Source: Eublepharis macularius
Lineage: Eukaryota > Chordata > Lepidosauria > Squamata > Eublepharidae
Length of the DNA stretch: 64,000 nucleotides
NCBI RefSeq assembly: GCF_028583425.1
Contig: NC_072790.1
Location: 156,792,397 to 156,856,396, forward strand
Direction of reading: 5' to 3'
The notes below the pieces were generated by a model. It was not told the DNA's origin. It ran no database searches and saw only the letters and a list, made by a program, of their open reading frames with translations. The position numbers and the translations under genes are program-made. Of this stretch, positions 17,103 through 29,102 are shown in pieces (position 1 is the first letter of the stretch; every line of letters begins with the position of its first letter).

Positions 17103-17256
17103 TTAAGTCACTTAAGGCTGCTTAAATTCTTGTTTCCTTGCTTGGAGATTTCCTTTATGGAAATCTTGGATCTAGATAAGGTTAATGATGTACTGGCTAG
17201 AGTTATAGTTCTAATACGTTGCCACTGAACAGGCAAAAAGCACAATCTACTGTGAA
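17103..17256. repeat. 154-bp direct repeat, left copy
   Basis: Begins TTAAGTCACTTAAGGCTGC and ends AATCTACTGTGAA. The same 154 bases recur at 18402-18555 with about five differences and no length change. Together they flank a 1,145-bp insertion. Confidence 0.9.
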
Positions 17257-18401
17257 ATTTTTTATATCAATTTTTATTGAGTTTTATAGTAAGGGGAAGG
17301 GTTTATAACAAGAAATCAATCTTTAGCAGGTTCGCCACAAGACAGATATACATCAGTCCAAATATAGAAAGCCATTAAATATATAGTTAACGCCCCATAT
17401 ACCTTCAAGTTTCCCTTTGTTTCTATAGACATTATTTATTACGCTTTTTAATCCAATCCTATTCCTTATATCATTTCTAACATTCTTTTCCTTTATATAT
17501 ATTATAGATGAGTCATTTTAAGAGCAGAAAGTAAAAATAGCAGAACAATATAAATCAATCAAACAATGGTCTATATCTATATAAGGCGGAAGTATTTTTT
17601 TGTTAATTTTCCTCTTTCTTGTCTCTGTTCTGGCCTCGCTCTCCAAACTTGTGTACTTAATGGGGCCAGGTCAGTATTTGATTCAAAAGAGGAGCAGTCC
17701 AACCAGAGCTATTTAGTTGGATTTTCATATTAATAAGAGTGGAGTGTCTACATAAGCTACAAAGCTAAAACACAATTTCTCATTTAAAAAAAAAGAAAAG
17801 AGGTAAGTTGTATATATTATAGATGAGTCATTCTAAGAGCAAAGAGTGAGAATAATAGGACATAAAATAACAATCAAGGAATGGTGTAACATCTATACAA
17901 GAAGGAAGCCTTTTTATGTTAGTTTTCCTCTTTCTTGCCTCTGTTCTGGCCAAACCTTCCAATCTTATATACTTAGATTTTCATAATAGTAAAGGTGGAA
18001 AGGCAAGATAAGTATTTAATTCAAGAAAAGAAAAGTCCAACCAGAGCTGTTTGCTTGTGTTTTCATATTGATAAGGCTGGAATGTCTATATTAACTACAA
18101 GACTAAAAGACGGTTTCCCATTTTTTTAAAAAAGAAAAAAAGAGGAAAACTGGGTCCTTCATCTGATTTATCTTGACCATCTGCCCTATTACTTGGGTTT
18201 TCATAATCTTAAAATTATAAAAAGCAGTCAGTTACTTAGCTTAACCACTCATTTATATTCTAAAAAGAAAGACTAAAATCAAGAACAGATAGAAGTCTTC
18301 AGGGGCCCAGCCATCACATAACCATCATCCTTTGGCAGTAAACATTCAAAATCTATCATAATACAGAGCCTCTAGAGCTTTCATTAGATCTATATTGTCA
18401 C
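17257..18401 (-). mobile_element. Unclassified retroposon-like insertion between long direct repeats
   Basis: The insert begins on the plus strand with a T-rich stretch containing a reverse-complement AATAAA (TTTTTATTGAG), as if a minus-strand retroposon had its poly(A) end here. Inside are two tandem units of about 310-330 bases (roughly 17495-17803 and 17810-18144), each opening TATATATTATAGATGAGTCA and ending in an A-rich run. No protein-coding remnant is visible. A LINE 3' UTR is one possibility; the family is not identified. Confidence 0.5.
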
Positions 18402-18555
18402 TTAAGTCACTTAAGGCTGCTTAAATTCTTGTTTCCTTGCTTGGAGATTTCCTTTATGGAAATCTTGGATCTAGATAAGGTTAATGATGTACTGACTAGA
18501 GTTATAGTTCTAAGACATTGCCACTGAATAGGCAAAAAGCACAATCTACTGTGAA
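18402..18555. repeat. 154-bp direct repeat, right copy
   Basis: Partner of the repeat at 17103-17256. The DNA after this copy (TTTTTTTTCTGTACAAATG) and the DNA before the left copy look like the original unique flanks. Confidence 0.9.
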
Positions 18556-19562
18556 TTTTTTTTCTGTACAAATGTCACTGGTGGTCATAGGAGCACAGAA
18601 GCCAATCTCACAGCTTCCACTAAGGAACTATACTAGGTGAGCTGACCAGTAGTTGTAATCTTTATTTTTTCCCCTCTGATTTATGGATGCAACATACCCT
18701 GTCACTCTTAAATTCAGGATGATTAGAACGCACGTGTCCATGCCTACAGAAGTTTTAAACAGTTTTTAAAATTGTTTTTCTAATAGAAGTTTAAATAACA
18801 CACCTCAAGAACAGAGGCATCTTCAAACCAGGAAGAAATTCACGTCTTAGTGTTTTGAATAAACTTTTAACTGTACTTGTATTTTTAGGATTTTGCGTTA
18901 CAATGTTACCTATGAATGTTGACTTATGTGCTTTGATGCTGAAAAGAAAAATACTCTTTCTCAGAAATAAATTTTGATAATCTTTAACTTGCCACTAAAC
19001 TTCTGTTTTATTTTCTGCAATTCAGGGTACGTTTAATGACTTTATAAATATGTAACCATTTTAAGAATGGCATACTTAGAATTCACTAGAGTGAAAAGAA
19101 ACAACTCCTTTTCCCTGACAAAATCAACATTTCCAAATTGATTGATTTCCTGATATCTGCAGTGCCCCCCCCCCAGTGATGGTGCAACAGCAATGCAGTA
19201 AGTGATTGCTTACAGTTACAAAGTATGTTTTAAAATAGTTAATGAGTTGGATCCAGACAGCTTTTTTTTTTTTTGCTTATTCTTGGCCAACTCCCCTTCT
19301 TATTACAGTTCTTATTCCACATGGCTTTTGTCCAAATAGGTCCCATAATCACAAACATAGCCTTTTTGGTGGTCAGATGGGGACTCCTTCCTCCCTTTTT
19401 TCAGTAATGAAAGAACTGGTTGGATCCAACTGTGCTTCCTTAGAGTATTTGATAATGTAATCCTTATAAACATTTTTTAAAAGATTCTATTCAATTTTAT
19501 CCATGCCTTTATTTTTAGAATTGGGAAGTTTTTATAGGCTCTCATGTACTTCTCGGAGAAAA
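18556..19562. other. Intergenic stretch, nothing recognised
   Basis: AT-rich unique-looking DNA with a C-run near 19166 and a T-run near 19261. No gene or clear repeat was found. Confidence 0.4.
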
Positions 19563-19564
19563 GG

Positions 19565-19755
19565 TGGCATGGTATATAGCCTGATCTCATAAGATCTCAG
19601 AAGCTATGCAGGGTTGGTACTTGCATGGGTGACACCAAGGATGACTATGCAAAGGAAGGGGACAAACCACCTCTGCTTCTTACTTGCCTTGATATCCCTT
19701 TGTTGGAGTCATCATAACTTGATTGCGACTTGATGGCACGTATGCACATGTACTT
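19565..19755 (+). mobile_element. 5S rRNA-derived SINE (5S-Sauria type)
   Basis: The 5' part resembles the 5S rRNA internal promoter region: GCCTGATCTCATAAGATCTC, then AGAAGCTATGCAGGGTTGG and a GGTACTTGCATGGGTGACAC block. A tail with CTTGCCTTGATATCC and TTGCGACTTGATGGCAC follows, a LINE-derived tail form known from squamate SINEs. A second copy is at 57128. It has drifted from a perfect 5S match, so it is an old insertion. Confidence 0.75.
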
Positions 19756-22700
19756 CTTAAATTATCTGCTTTAATATAATGGAAATGGGCTTAGAGTGAA
19801 GTAACCCTGCATAGGATTGCACTGCTGTTGTTCTGAAACAGCTTGCAGTCATGTAACCAACTTGTGGAAGAAACATGACTAATTCATCTGTTTAATGCAT
19901 TCTCTTATGATGTAGTTTGGATGAATTCAAAGCTGTTTTATTGGATCATTTATCAGAAAACCATAGCTCTGGACATGTGCATCTAAGGTAATGTAGGTCC
20001 ATAAAATTGTGGACTATATTCTTTCTCCAGTTTTTACAAAAACATGAGATTGAGTCATTCATTCAAAGGAAAATATATTCAAATATTTAACCTCACATAC
20101 CTTTTTTAACTTGCTGAGAGTATTAAGGTTAAAAATAGGAGCTTCATCTTTTTAAAAAAGTGATGCTTCAGCATCAAGACCTTGAGTTTGTAAAAGTTTT
20201 ACTTATTTTAAAGTTTCTCTGGGTGTAGGGTAGACCTAAGCTGCCTTTTAAGGCTTTTTATACAATTATTTGGGTCAACTGGATCACATGAGAACTTGAC
20301 ATAATCATTTTCAGTTCGCAGAAACACATACTACTTAGCCAGTTAGTGTCAGTTAAGAAGTGCATGGGAAAACATCCTCTCTTCTGTGTTTCAGACCATA
20401 TGGGATTATTCCTCAGAAGCACTCACATTTCTGGCCAGGCTGCTAGTCCTAGATATTGACTGGTTACTGTAAGTTAACTGACAAACTGGGGTATGTTTGC
20501 TAAAGGCAGAGATTGCTTTGGTTAATCAAAGGAATGTCTTTCTTGCTAATACTGCTATAGTTATGAGCTATTTTAAGACATGATAAATGTTCCTAAAATT
20601 AACTGCTTTTTAAACCTTCAGTTTATCCAAAATGTTGATGAATGTTACAAGCCCTATGAATTCTAACAACATGAGGAGCCGGAAGACCATGTTTTTTCTA
20701 TGGTGGTAGTTCTGAGTATAGTCCTTGAAGCGGGGGTGGTGGGGTGGGGGGCTTCTGTTGCATTGACTCTGTTCTCAGAAGTGAAGGACAGTTGAGATGA
20801 GACTGTTTCAAAATATGAGTCAGGAAAGTCTTTGGGTCTGCTTATCAAACATCAGGTAATTTCCAAACCTCTGTAGCAGAATGTCAAGTTTCTCTTTGTG
20901 TCATAACTAGGGTCAATGTACATGTTACACTTGCCGCGTGGCGATAACTGCAAATAGTCTCCACGCCTTGACTACAATGGCAGACTAGTCTGGCCTTATA
21001 CTGTGTCATTGCCTGCTTCATAGGAACATGTGATGTAGCAATATAGATAGATTTCACATACTGAGGGACCCTCTGTGTTGGAAGCTCTGCAAGACACTTC
21101 AGCTGTGATATGGAGTGCGAATAAGTTTGCCATGTCCCTATACCCTCTTGGTGGGAGGACGAACTTGGCACTTACCGGGAAGTGATTCCTCGTGTGCACA
21201 CGCTGACATTACATCCAGGAAGTGACATCATCCCGCCAGCAGTGGGTGTGCTCTTGTGCTTTTCATGGGGCCAATTCAGCTTGTTTGGGGCCAAAATTTG
21301 ACCCTGCAAAGCATGGGCGCATGCCCACTATTGGCGTGATGAGTGTACTTGAGGAAGTGATGTCATTGCATCTCCAGGCAGTGCTCCTATTGCATGCTTT
21401 CCCGGTGATTGCCAGGTGGTTTGCTGGGTAGTTTGCCACCAATCAGCGGGCACTGAGGCAAACCTCTGAGATTGCCCACTCCCAGTGTGCAACTGGGAAC
21501 CTTAAGTGCCAACCACACACAGGCTATTTCAAAGATCAGCCCTATGGATAATCTCTAGAACACACAAGGAATTCACAACTCTTTACTAGCCTTGAAATGC
21601 TATTGTGGACGCAGCAGGGTTGTTTGCAAGGGAAAAGTGGGCTTGACCTATCCCTTGCCTGTTGATTTCTCCCCTGCAAATAGCCCTGCCATTTCTTCCT
21701 GTACAGTTTTCTCTCAGTCAAACTCTGAGATTGGGGGGAGGGATCTGAGGAATTACCAGGTACAAGAAAAGTTAAAGTCTCTTTCCATTGATTCTCCTTT
21801 TTAAACCCCCCTTTCCTCCCTGCTCCTCGCAGCATTCATAGTAGCTGACAGATAAACTTACAGATAAAACATAGTTCTTTTCTTACTAAGAAGACCATTA
21901 AGGCAAAAACAAAAAAGATTTGACTAGAGAGATGATCTGAACTGATCTCCTCTCAACACTTGGCATTCCATATGTAGACCTGATTAAGTGAGAAGCAAGT
22001 GGAAAATATTTATTACAATACCTGCCATGCAGTGTGTGTAATACAGTACTTCAACCTTTGCAGCATTTGTTTTTCCTCTCTTAAAGCTAACACACAAAAA
22101 TCAGCAGTCATTTATGCTCATGCAGTAGTTCCATCAAAGTCAAAGGTCATTAACTTGAGTGGCTTGAGCTTCAGCCCATTTTCCACAAGTGACACTTTTT
22201 TCGGTGTATTTCCTGTGCATGTTAACAGAAGAAAGAACATGAAATGAAATGGATATTTCAATTTTAAAATAGCTTTCTTCCACTGGCTGTATTCATAAGT
22301 GATGCATTTCAGAATAAAAGGGGTTCTTAATGTCACTTATGAAAATATTTGAAGATGGTCTTCAATCTCTATATCATTTTATGTGTTAGAATTTACACTG
22401 AATGTAACTAATCATCCATGAGAACTTAAGGCACTGACTTTTAAGAGCATTTGCACATTCGTTCAGTGCCTGTGCCATAGCTAAGTTCAAAACATCAGAA
22501 CCAGAATGCCTTTCATTTCTGCTTTGCTTAGTGGGTGACTCAACCTCCCTTTTTTGTGTCTGGATGAAGTTAATTTGTAGCTTTTAGGATTCTGATAGCT
22601 TCCCTATGTTTAAATATTCTTATTTGCTGATTATTTAATTGTTTGTTTGGGTGAAGATCTCATTCTTAAATGGGGAGAAAAGCAGCTTGGTTCCATAGGC

Positions 22701-24420
22701 TGAGTCCAAAAGAAATTAAATGCTCCACTGCACAAGCTGGAGTTGGGGAGTTTTGCTGAGAGTGTGGTCTTGCTAATACACAGTTAATTTAATAACAAGT
22801 TTGAGGATTCTGTGTGGTGAGACCCTACGTTTGTTTAAAATTATTACACATGCAGAGATCACACATCTTTTTCTGTGAAAATATTTAATCTTTTACATTT
22901 ATTTTAAAATACAATATTTGGTCCTCTTTTGCTCTAGGCTTTTAAAAGAGGGTAACTAGATAGGAGGAACGCTTTTAACCGGGTAACCTTTAAATTAAAT
23001 GGAGGATTATCTATTTGTGCCTTTGCTGACCATGGTGTACTACACAAAGATTATATGTAGATATTAAAGGAGAAATGCCCCACCCTCTGAGGCTGCCATA
23101 TCTATACGTGTTGCATAGACAATGGTCCCAAACAGGATATTTAGACTTACATGGTTTAACGTATTGGGTTATTAAACCAAAATTTTTTTTTCAAAAGGAG
23201 AAGAATAATTTCCTGGAAAGATGAACTGGAAAATAAGGATTGGTGTTGGTACATCATCCTTCTTTACCAATTCACAATCAACGTATGGGAAAATATGCCA
23301 ACTGAGAATGGGGTAACAGAACTTAATTTCAGTTTTTAAAAATGCAGTATTATCTGTTTCAATGTGCCTGGACAAAAGCAGGATTTTTAAAAAAAGTTAC
23401 ATCTTGGCACACTAGATATGCAAATGCCAGAATACACTAAAACCACATTTAATTGGACCCACTTGCCAACTTCTTGAACACAGCTTGGATTATTTCACTG
23501 GAGGCTGCTTCTGTTAAAAGCTGGGGGAGGAGGAAGTGGCATGCTGTCAAAACTTCAGGTTTTTTTCCTTCACACTAGAAGTACAATTATACTAAGAGCC
23601 AAGTTTGGAGGTATTTTACTATATTTAATAATTATTATTGCTGATATTGTAAACATATGCATTGAAGTGGATTCTAAGCTGAGTAAAATCATGTCCCAAC
23701 CATAATGTCAGCTTCATTTTCTCTTCTCTATTTTATCTTTCACTCACTCTGGGATTTACTGAAGCCAGGTATGTTGTTCCAGAGTATAGGTTGCACAAGA
23801 TGACACTTGAGGGTTAAATGAGGATTAAAATTTATTCTTTTTAGCCATCTGAGATTGTCTTCTGATTGCCAATAAAAACATGCAATGTAAACTCATTTAG
23901 AGCAGCCCTTAAATATTGAGAAATAAACACAAATTTTAGGCCTTGTGATTGGTTTTATATGACATGGTCCACACATCAGCTCATCATCACACCATCCATT
24001 CCACTTGACTTATCAAATGTTTCATATGACCATTTGGTAAATATTCATTTGTATCCCTCCTTTGTAAGTGCATCAGTTAACACATCCAGGATCAGATTCA
24101 GGACTATTTACTGCGCTTAATTTTGTAAGTTTAAAATAGTATGAAAGGACCCACAACACAACTTGTCTCTTCCATGCAAGTTTCACACTTAAGCACTGTA
24201 TTCCAATGAGGAATCATATAATGAATATGTTCTGTCATAGTATCACATAGTCAAATCTGATGATGTTTATCAGGACAAACTAAGCTTTCAGTATGAAAAG
24301 AAGAAATGCATCTCCATTGGTCACATCACAGGCCCTATTGCTGCCTAATCACTACACTGATTTCTGTTGTTGTTTTTGCTTGCTAGTGTTGTACAGCAAG
24401 ACTTCTGTTCCTATCTAAGT
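19756..24420. other. Intergenic stretch, no gene recognised
   Basis: No coding region was found. The segment 21170-21500 is more GC-rich, contains repeated GGAAGTGA and TGACATCA words, and is probably an eroded interspersed repeat. The rest is AT-rich with no clear structure. Confidence 0.35.
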
Positions 24421-26095
24421 TCCTGTCTATTTTATTTTATTTTATTTATTTCAAATTTGTATTCCGCCCTCCCCGTAAGCAGGCTCAGGGCGGATAACAA
24501 CATATTAAAAATACTATTAAAATACAATTAAAAATTAATGTTCATTAAAAACAACACATTTAAAACAGGATGGTGGACAGCCTTCACAGGGAGGGTTTTA
24601 TACACCCCTTTTTTCCAGGCTGGCGGAGGCCCAGCCTCACCCATATGCCTGGCTGAACAACTCTGTCTTGCAGGCCCGGTGAAAAGATAGTAGGTCCTGC
24701 CAGGCCCTGATTTCAGCAGACAGTGTTCCACCAGGTGGGAGCCAGGACCAAAAAGGCCCTGTCTCTAGGCAAGGTTAGGCAGGCCTCTTTGGGGCCAGGG
24801 ACCACCATCAGCTGTTTGTCCCCTGATTGTAGTGTCCTCTGGGGAATATATGGGGAGAGACGGTCCTGTAGATATGCTGGTCCCAGTCCGCACAGGGCCT
24901 TATAGGTCAATACCAGAACCTTGAATCTGATCCGGTACTCCACTGGCAACGAATGCAGCTCGCGTAAGAATGGTGTTATATGCGCCTTATTTGTCACTCT
25001 TGTAATAACACGCACCGCTGCATTTTGTACCATCTCTAATCTCCAGGTCAGGCTCAAGGGCAGTCCTGCATAGAGCGAGTTACAGTAATCTAGCTTAGAG
25101 ATGACTGTTGCTTGGATCACTGTAGTTAAGTCACGGGTTGACAGGTAAGGGACAAGTTGCCTAGTCTGCCGCAGATGGAAAAAAGAGGACCTGACAACTG
25201 CTGTGACCTGTGCCTCCATTTTCAGGGAGGCATCCAAGATCACCCCAAGGCTCTTAACTCTTGGAACTGGCACTAACAGTGCCCCATTGAGGGCCGGGAG
25301 CCGGAGTCCCGAACCTAATCCCCCGTGGCTCAAGTACAGGGCCTCTGTCTTCATTGGGTTCAGTTTCAGCCGACTCTGCTTCAACCAACTAGTTATGGCT
25401 GCAAAAGCATGTTTCAGGACATCTGGGGCTGAGCCGGGCCGGCCATCCATCATCAGATACAACTGGGTGTCATCTGCATATTGATGACACCCAAGTCCGA
25501 AACTTCGCACCAACTGGGCAAGGGGGTGCATACAATTGTTAAACAATAAAGGGGAGAGTATTGCTCCCTGTGGGACCCTGCACACCAAAGGGTGGCAGGA
25601 TGACAATTTCTCCCCAAGCGCCACCCTCTGTCCCCGACCATGGAGAAAAGAGACAAGCCACTGTAAGGCAGTCCCTCGTATCCCCACATTGGCAAGGCAG
25701 TGAGTAGTCGATTACGAGAAGATCGTAATCGACTGTATCGAACGAGTAATCGACTGTATCCTCCCCAGAGAGTGGGCTGAAATGATCAAATATCAGCCCC
25801 AAAAATGGCCAAGGGGTCTCTAGCTCATTCACTGACTCAACTGTGGCTGGCAAGTCGTGGTGGAGAGACAAGATTTTATCAGCAAAAAAGCTCCCCAAAC
25901 CCTCACAGCTAATATCCGAATTCAAAATTTGACGGCCTCCCTCTGGCAAGGAGACCAATGACCGAACCATATTAAACAATTTTGCCAGGTGTGAGTTAGC
26001 TGACATGATGGAGGCTGCATAAAACTCTTTCTTCACAGCCTTCACTGCCACCTCATAGGCTTTCATAAACGTCTTATAAGATGATCTTGCCTCTA
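24421..26095 (-). mobile_element. L2-clade LINE, 5'-truncated and internally deleted
   Basis: The 3' end lies at the left, with an ATTTTATTTTATTTATTT tail (plus strand) followed by the GCCCTCC..CTCAGGGCGG block shared with the copies at 41.45 and 50.1 kb. The minus strand then gives most of the reverse transcriptase and part of the endonuclease-RT spacer. About 0.5 kb present in the 41-44 kb copy is missing around 25690-25760, where a word close to AATCGACTGTATC occurs repeatedly. The 5' edge is near 26090. Confidence 0.85.
24713..25687 (-). pseudogene. L2 LINE reverse transcriptase fragment
   Basis: This 324-residue open frame covers RT palm and thumb: PQGAILSPLLF (motif B region), the catalytic YADDTQLYL (motif C), then LKLNPMKTE and KSLGVILD. 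The C-terminal LDYCNSLYAGLP and FKVLVLTYKALCGLGPAYL follow, as in L2-type elements. The N-terminal endonuclease and RT motif A are lost to the internal deletion and truncation. The frame is open, so the insertion is fairly young, but this copy cannot be autonomous. Confidence 0.85.
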
Positions 26096-26234
26096 TAAGA
26101 TGATCTTGCCTCTAGTTGGAACTGAATGTGGAAGTGGGTGCACATTTCAGTTCGTATTTTATTAACATGCATAAATTCAGGCAGATGTCCCCATTTACAT
26201 TCCATACCAATGTTATCTATGCCTATGTATATCA
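26060..26234. repeat. About 170-bp duplicated segment, copy 1
   Basis: Begins within the L2 5' edge (GGCTTTCATAAACGT) and runs through GATGATCTTGCCTCTAG to GTATATCAGGC. It is repeated at 26625-26791 with few differences. A second, small duplication (TATAAGATGATCTTGCCTCT) is inside this copy only. Confidence 0.85.
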
Positions 26235-26624
26235 GGCTAGTGGAATATTAGCCTAATTGCCTTAGTGCCAGGGATATGTTCCCAGTTCCCTCCAACCCAC
26301 CATGTTATGAACAGTTTTGTACTTTTTTACAAAGGAATGTGAAAATTATTAAAAAGGAATGAGGAGTGTTTCACAGCAGGCAGAAATGCAAAATATGCCT
26401 CCTGTTTCACATCTCAGCTTAGTGCTAACCATAGTCATGCTAATAGTTGCAACAAATGAAGATCATGTTTTTGGTTTTCAGACTCTAATTCTCTACACAC
26501 TAATTCACAGGGTTGCCAAAAGTCAGAAGTGATTTGATGGCATATAACACACACCACTATCCATGGAATGGGCATATAACACATGATCATGATAGTTTCA
26601 GGTGGGTACCACCTTAAAAGATCA
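26235..26624. other. Intergenic spacer between duplicated segments
   Basis: No gene was found. A short MIR/SINE-like piece near 26510-26550 (CAGGGTTGCCAAAAGTCAGAAG) may be an old repeat fragment. Confidence 0.3.
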
Positions 26625-26791
26625 ATGGCTTTCATAAACGTATTATAAGATGATCTTGCCTCTAGTTGGAACTGAATGTGGAAGTGGGTGCACATTTCAG
26701 TTTGCATTTTATTAACATGCATAAATTCAGGCATATGTCCCCATTTACATTCCATACCAATGTTATCTATGCCTATGTATATCAGGCCAGT
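26625..26791. repeat. About 170-bp duplicated segment, copy 2
   Basis: Partner of 26060-26234. It carries the last bases of the L2 5' edge, so the duplication came after the L2 insertion. Confidence 0.85.
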
Positions 26792-27227
26792 ACCACCTTA
26801 AAATATCAATGGCATTTCCGGGGTAGAACATAAGAACATAAAAGAAGCCATGTTGGATCAGGCCAATGGCCCATCCAGTTCAACACTCTGTGTCACACAG
26901 TGGCCAAAAACCAGGTGATCTCAGGAGGTCTGCCAGTGGGGAAGGGGCACTAGAAGCCCTCCCCGATTGCCCCCCCCCCAAACACCAAGAATACAGAGCA
27001 TCACTGCCCTAGACAGAGAGTTCCATCTATACCTTGTGGCTAATAGCCATTGATGGACCTCTGTTCCATATGTTTATCCAATCCCCTCTTGAAGCTGTCT
27101 ATGCTTGAAGCTGCCACCACCTCCTGAGGCAGTGAATTCCATGTGTTAATCACTCTTTGGGTGAAGAAGTACTTCCTTTTATACGTTCTAACCCGACTGC
27201 TCAGCAATTTCATTGAGTGCCCACGAG

Positions 27228-27876
27228 TAGAGGTGGGCACGATCCCAAAAAAATAAACGATCCAGCTGATCATGGCTCGGTGCCGGCGACGATCCTGAAT
27301 TAACGATCCGCACTGATCATCTCCCATTCCTGATCCGGGGATCGTGGATCGTGAAGGCAAAAGCGGAGGGGCGCCCTGCTGTTCCCAGTGATACAGGAAC
27401 GGTGGCTGAAGCTGGCGGCATCTGTATATGTGTTTGGCCGTCTGTGTTTGGCCATCAGAGCTGCCTATCAGGATTTGCAGGGATGAGATTGGAGTGCCCA
27501 TGGCTACAGAACACCCCCTTCCCCCTCCCTCCCCTGGCTATCTTCTCCCAGCTGGTGACTGCTTTGCTGCTCTGTGGTTGGAAGGAAGCCCTGCTGATCA
27601 AGGAAAACTGGGCTTTCATTCGGGTTTCCAGGGCGACAGAAGGAGGGTAAACACAGCTCAGGCATTCCCCTGGCTTCGTTGCCAGGGGAATAGATTGCTG
27701 GCGCCTGATTGTCTGGCTTCCTGATCTGAGCATGATCGCTCCGATCCAGCCCCGATCCAGCTCCCTCCTGACCGCTGGATCGGTGGCCGTGGCCGAACAT
27801 GATCCGCCAGGTCCCGATCGCGCGATCGCCATTATCATGGGTTTTTTTATTGTAATGCAGATTGTGCCCATCTCTA
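27228..27876. mobile_element. Non-autonomous hAT element (MITE), 649 bp
   Basis: Exact target-site duplication CCCACGAG at 27220-27227 and 27877-27884. The terminal inverted repeats are TAGAGGTGGGCACGATC at the left and, reverse-complemented, TAGAGATGGGCACAATC at the right (15 of 17 match). An 8-bp TSD with this kind of terminus is diagnostic of hAT. Removing it restores the CR1 sequence on both sides. The interior is rich in GATC words, holds no transposase and is GC-richer than the surroundings. Confidence 0.93.
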
Positions 27877-28138
27877 CCCACGAGTTCTTGTATTGTGAGA
27901 AAGGGAGAAAAATACTTCTTTCCCTGCCTTCTCTATCCCATGCATAATCTTGTAAACCTCTTATCATGTCACTCCTCAGCTGTCATTTCTCCAAGCCAAA
28001 GAGCCCCAAGCGCTTTAACCTTTCTTCATAGGAGAAGTGTTCCATCCCTTTAATCATTCTAGTGGCCCTTTTCTGCACTTTTTCCAGTGCTATAATATCT
28101 TTTTTGAGGTGTGGTGACCAGAATTGTACACAGTATTC

Positions 28139-28606
28139 CTAATGAGGCCGTACCATTGATTTATACAGGAGCATTATGATACTAGCTGATTTGTTTTCAA
28201 TTCCCTTCCTAATAATCCCCAGTATAGCGTTGGCCTTTTTTATTGCCGTCGCACACTGTATCGACATTTTCAGTGAGTTATCCACCACGACTCCAAGATC
28301 TCTCTCTTGGTCAGTCTCTGCCAGTTTGGACCCCATCATTGTGTATTTATATTTGGGATTTTTTGCCCCAATGTGCATTACTTTGCACTTGGCCACGTTG
28401 AACCTCATTTGCCAAGTTGACGCCCACTCGCCCAGCCTCGACAGATCCCTTTGGAGTGCCTCACAATCCTCTCTGGTTCTCACCACCCTGAACAATGTAG
28501 TGTCATCAGCAAACTTAGCCACTTCACAGCTTACTTCCCAACTCCAAATCATTAATGAACAAGCTAAAAAGCACTGGACCCAATACTGAGCCCTGCAGTA
28601 CCCCAC
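28139..28606 (-). pseudogene. CR1 LINE reverse transcriptase fragment
   Basis: A 155-residue frame with the catalytic block KFADDTTLFRVV, then WASTWQMRFNVAKCKVMHIG and DLGVVVDNSLKMS, ending YKSMVRPH, all characteristic of CR1-clade RT. Upstream, in another frame, the minus strand reads a SGVPQGSVLGP-like motif B, so a frameshift separates the two. Only the later half of RT and the C-terminus survive. Confidence 0.85.
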
Positions 28607-29102
28607 TGCTTACTACCCTCCACTGTGAATATTACCCATTTATACTCACTCTCTGCTTCCTATTCATTAGCCAGTTTCTAGAGTCAAGCTCCTGTCATGA
28701 GAAATTTAATTAAGGCTCTGAGATGTGGAGCCTTAAGTGCAAAAGCAAGTCATGTTCACTTTGCACAAAAGTAAACTGGCAACAATAAGGTAGCTGTCAA
28801 TTTTCTCTTATAAGGAATATACCAGGCCTAAGGGAAAATTTGCAATGTTTGTGGTTAATGCTCACTCACCCCACTCTCATTTGGAGATAAGCTGTGTTAT
28901 AAGTTTTCCATTGGTTCTCTCTTCCCGCTCTTTTGTTGCAAAGGGGCATAAAAGATTGTGATGTAAGTTGCACTGTGCTTCTATGGTAGGAGACTCATGG
29001 AGCCAGTGCATGTAAAAATAAAAGTTTTCTGGTTGCAAGAAACAGAGTGGCTGTTTCTAGGTTCAGTCCACCAGGGATAGCCCAGCTTGCCCAAATGAAT
29101 AC

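Larger units (their letters stand above)
26826..28692 (-). mobile_element. CR1-clade LINE, 5'-truncated
   Basis: The 3' end at the left starts ACATAAGAACATAAAAGAAG, followed by the GCCATGTTGGATCAGGCC block typical of sauropsid CR1 3' ends. The minus strand encodes the C-terminal part of CR1 ORF2. The element is interrupted at 27228-27876 by a hAT MITE and cut at its 5' side near 28692. Confidence 0.85.
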
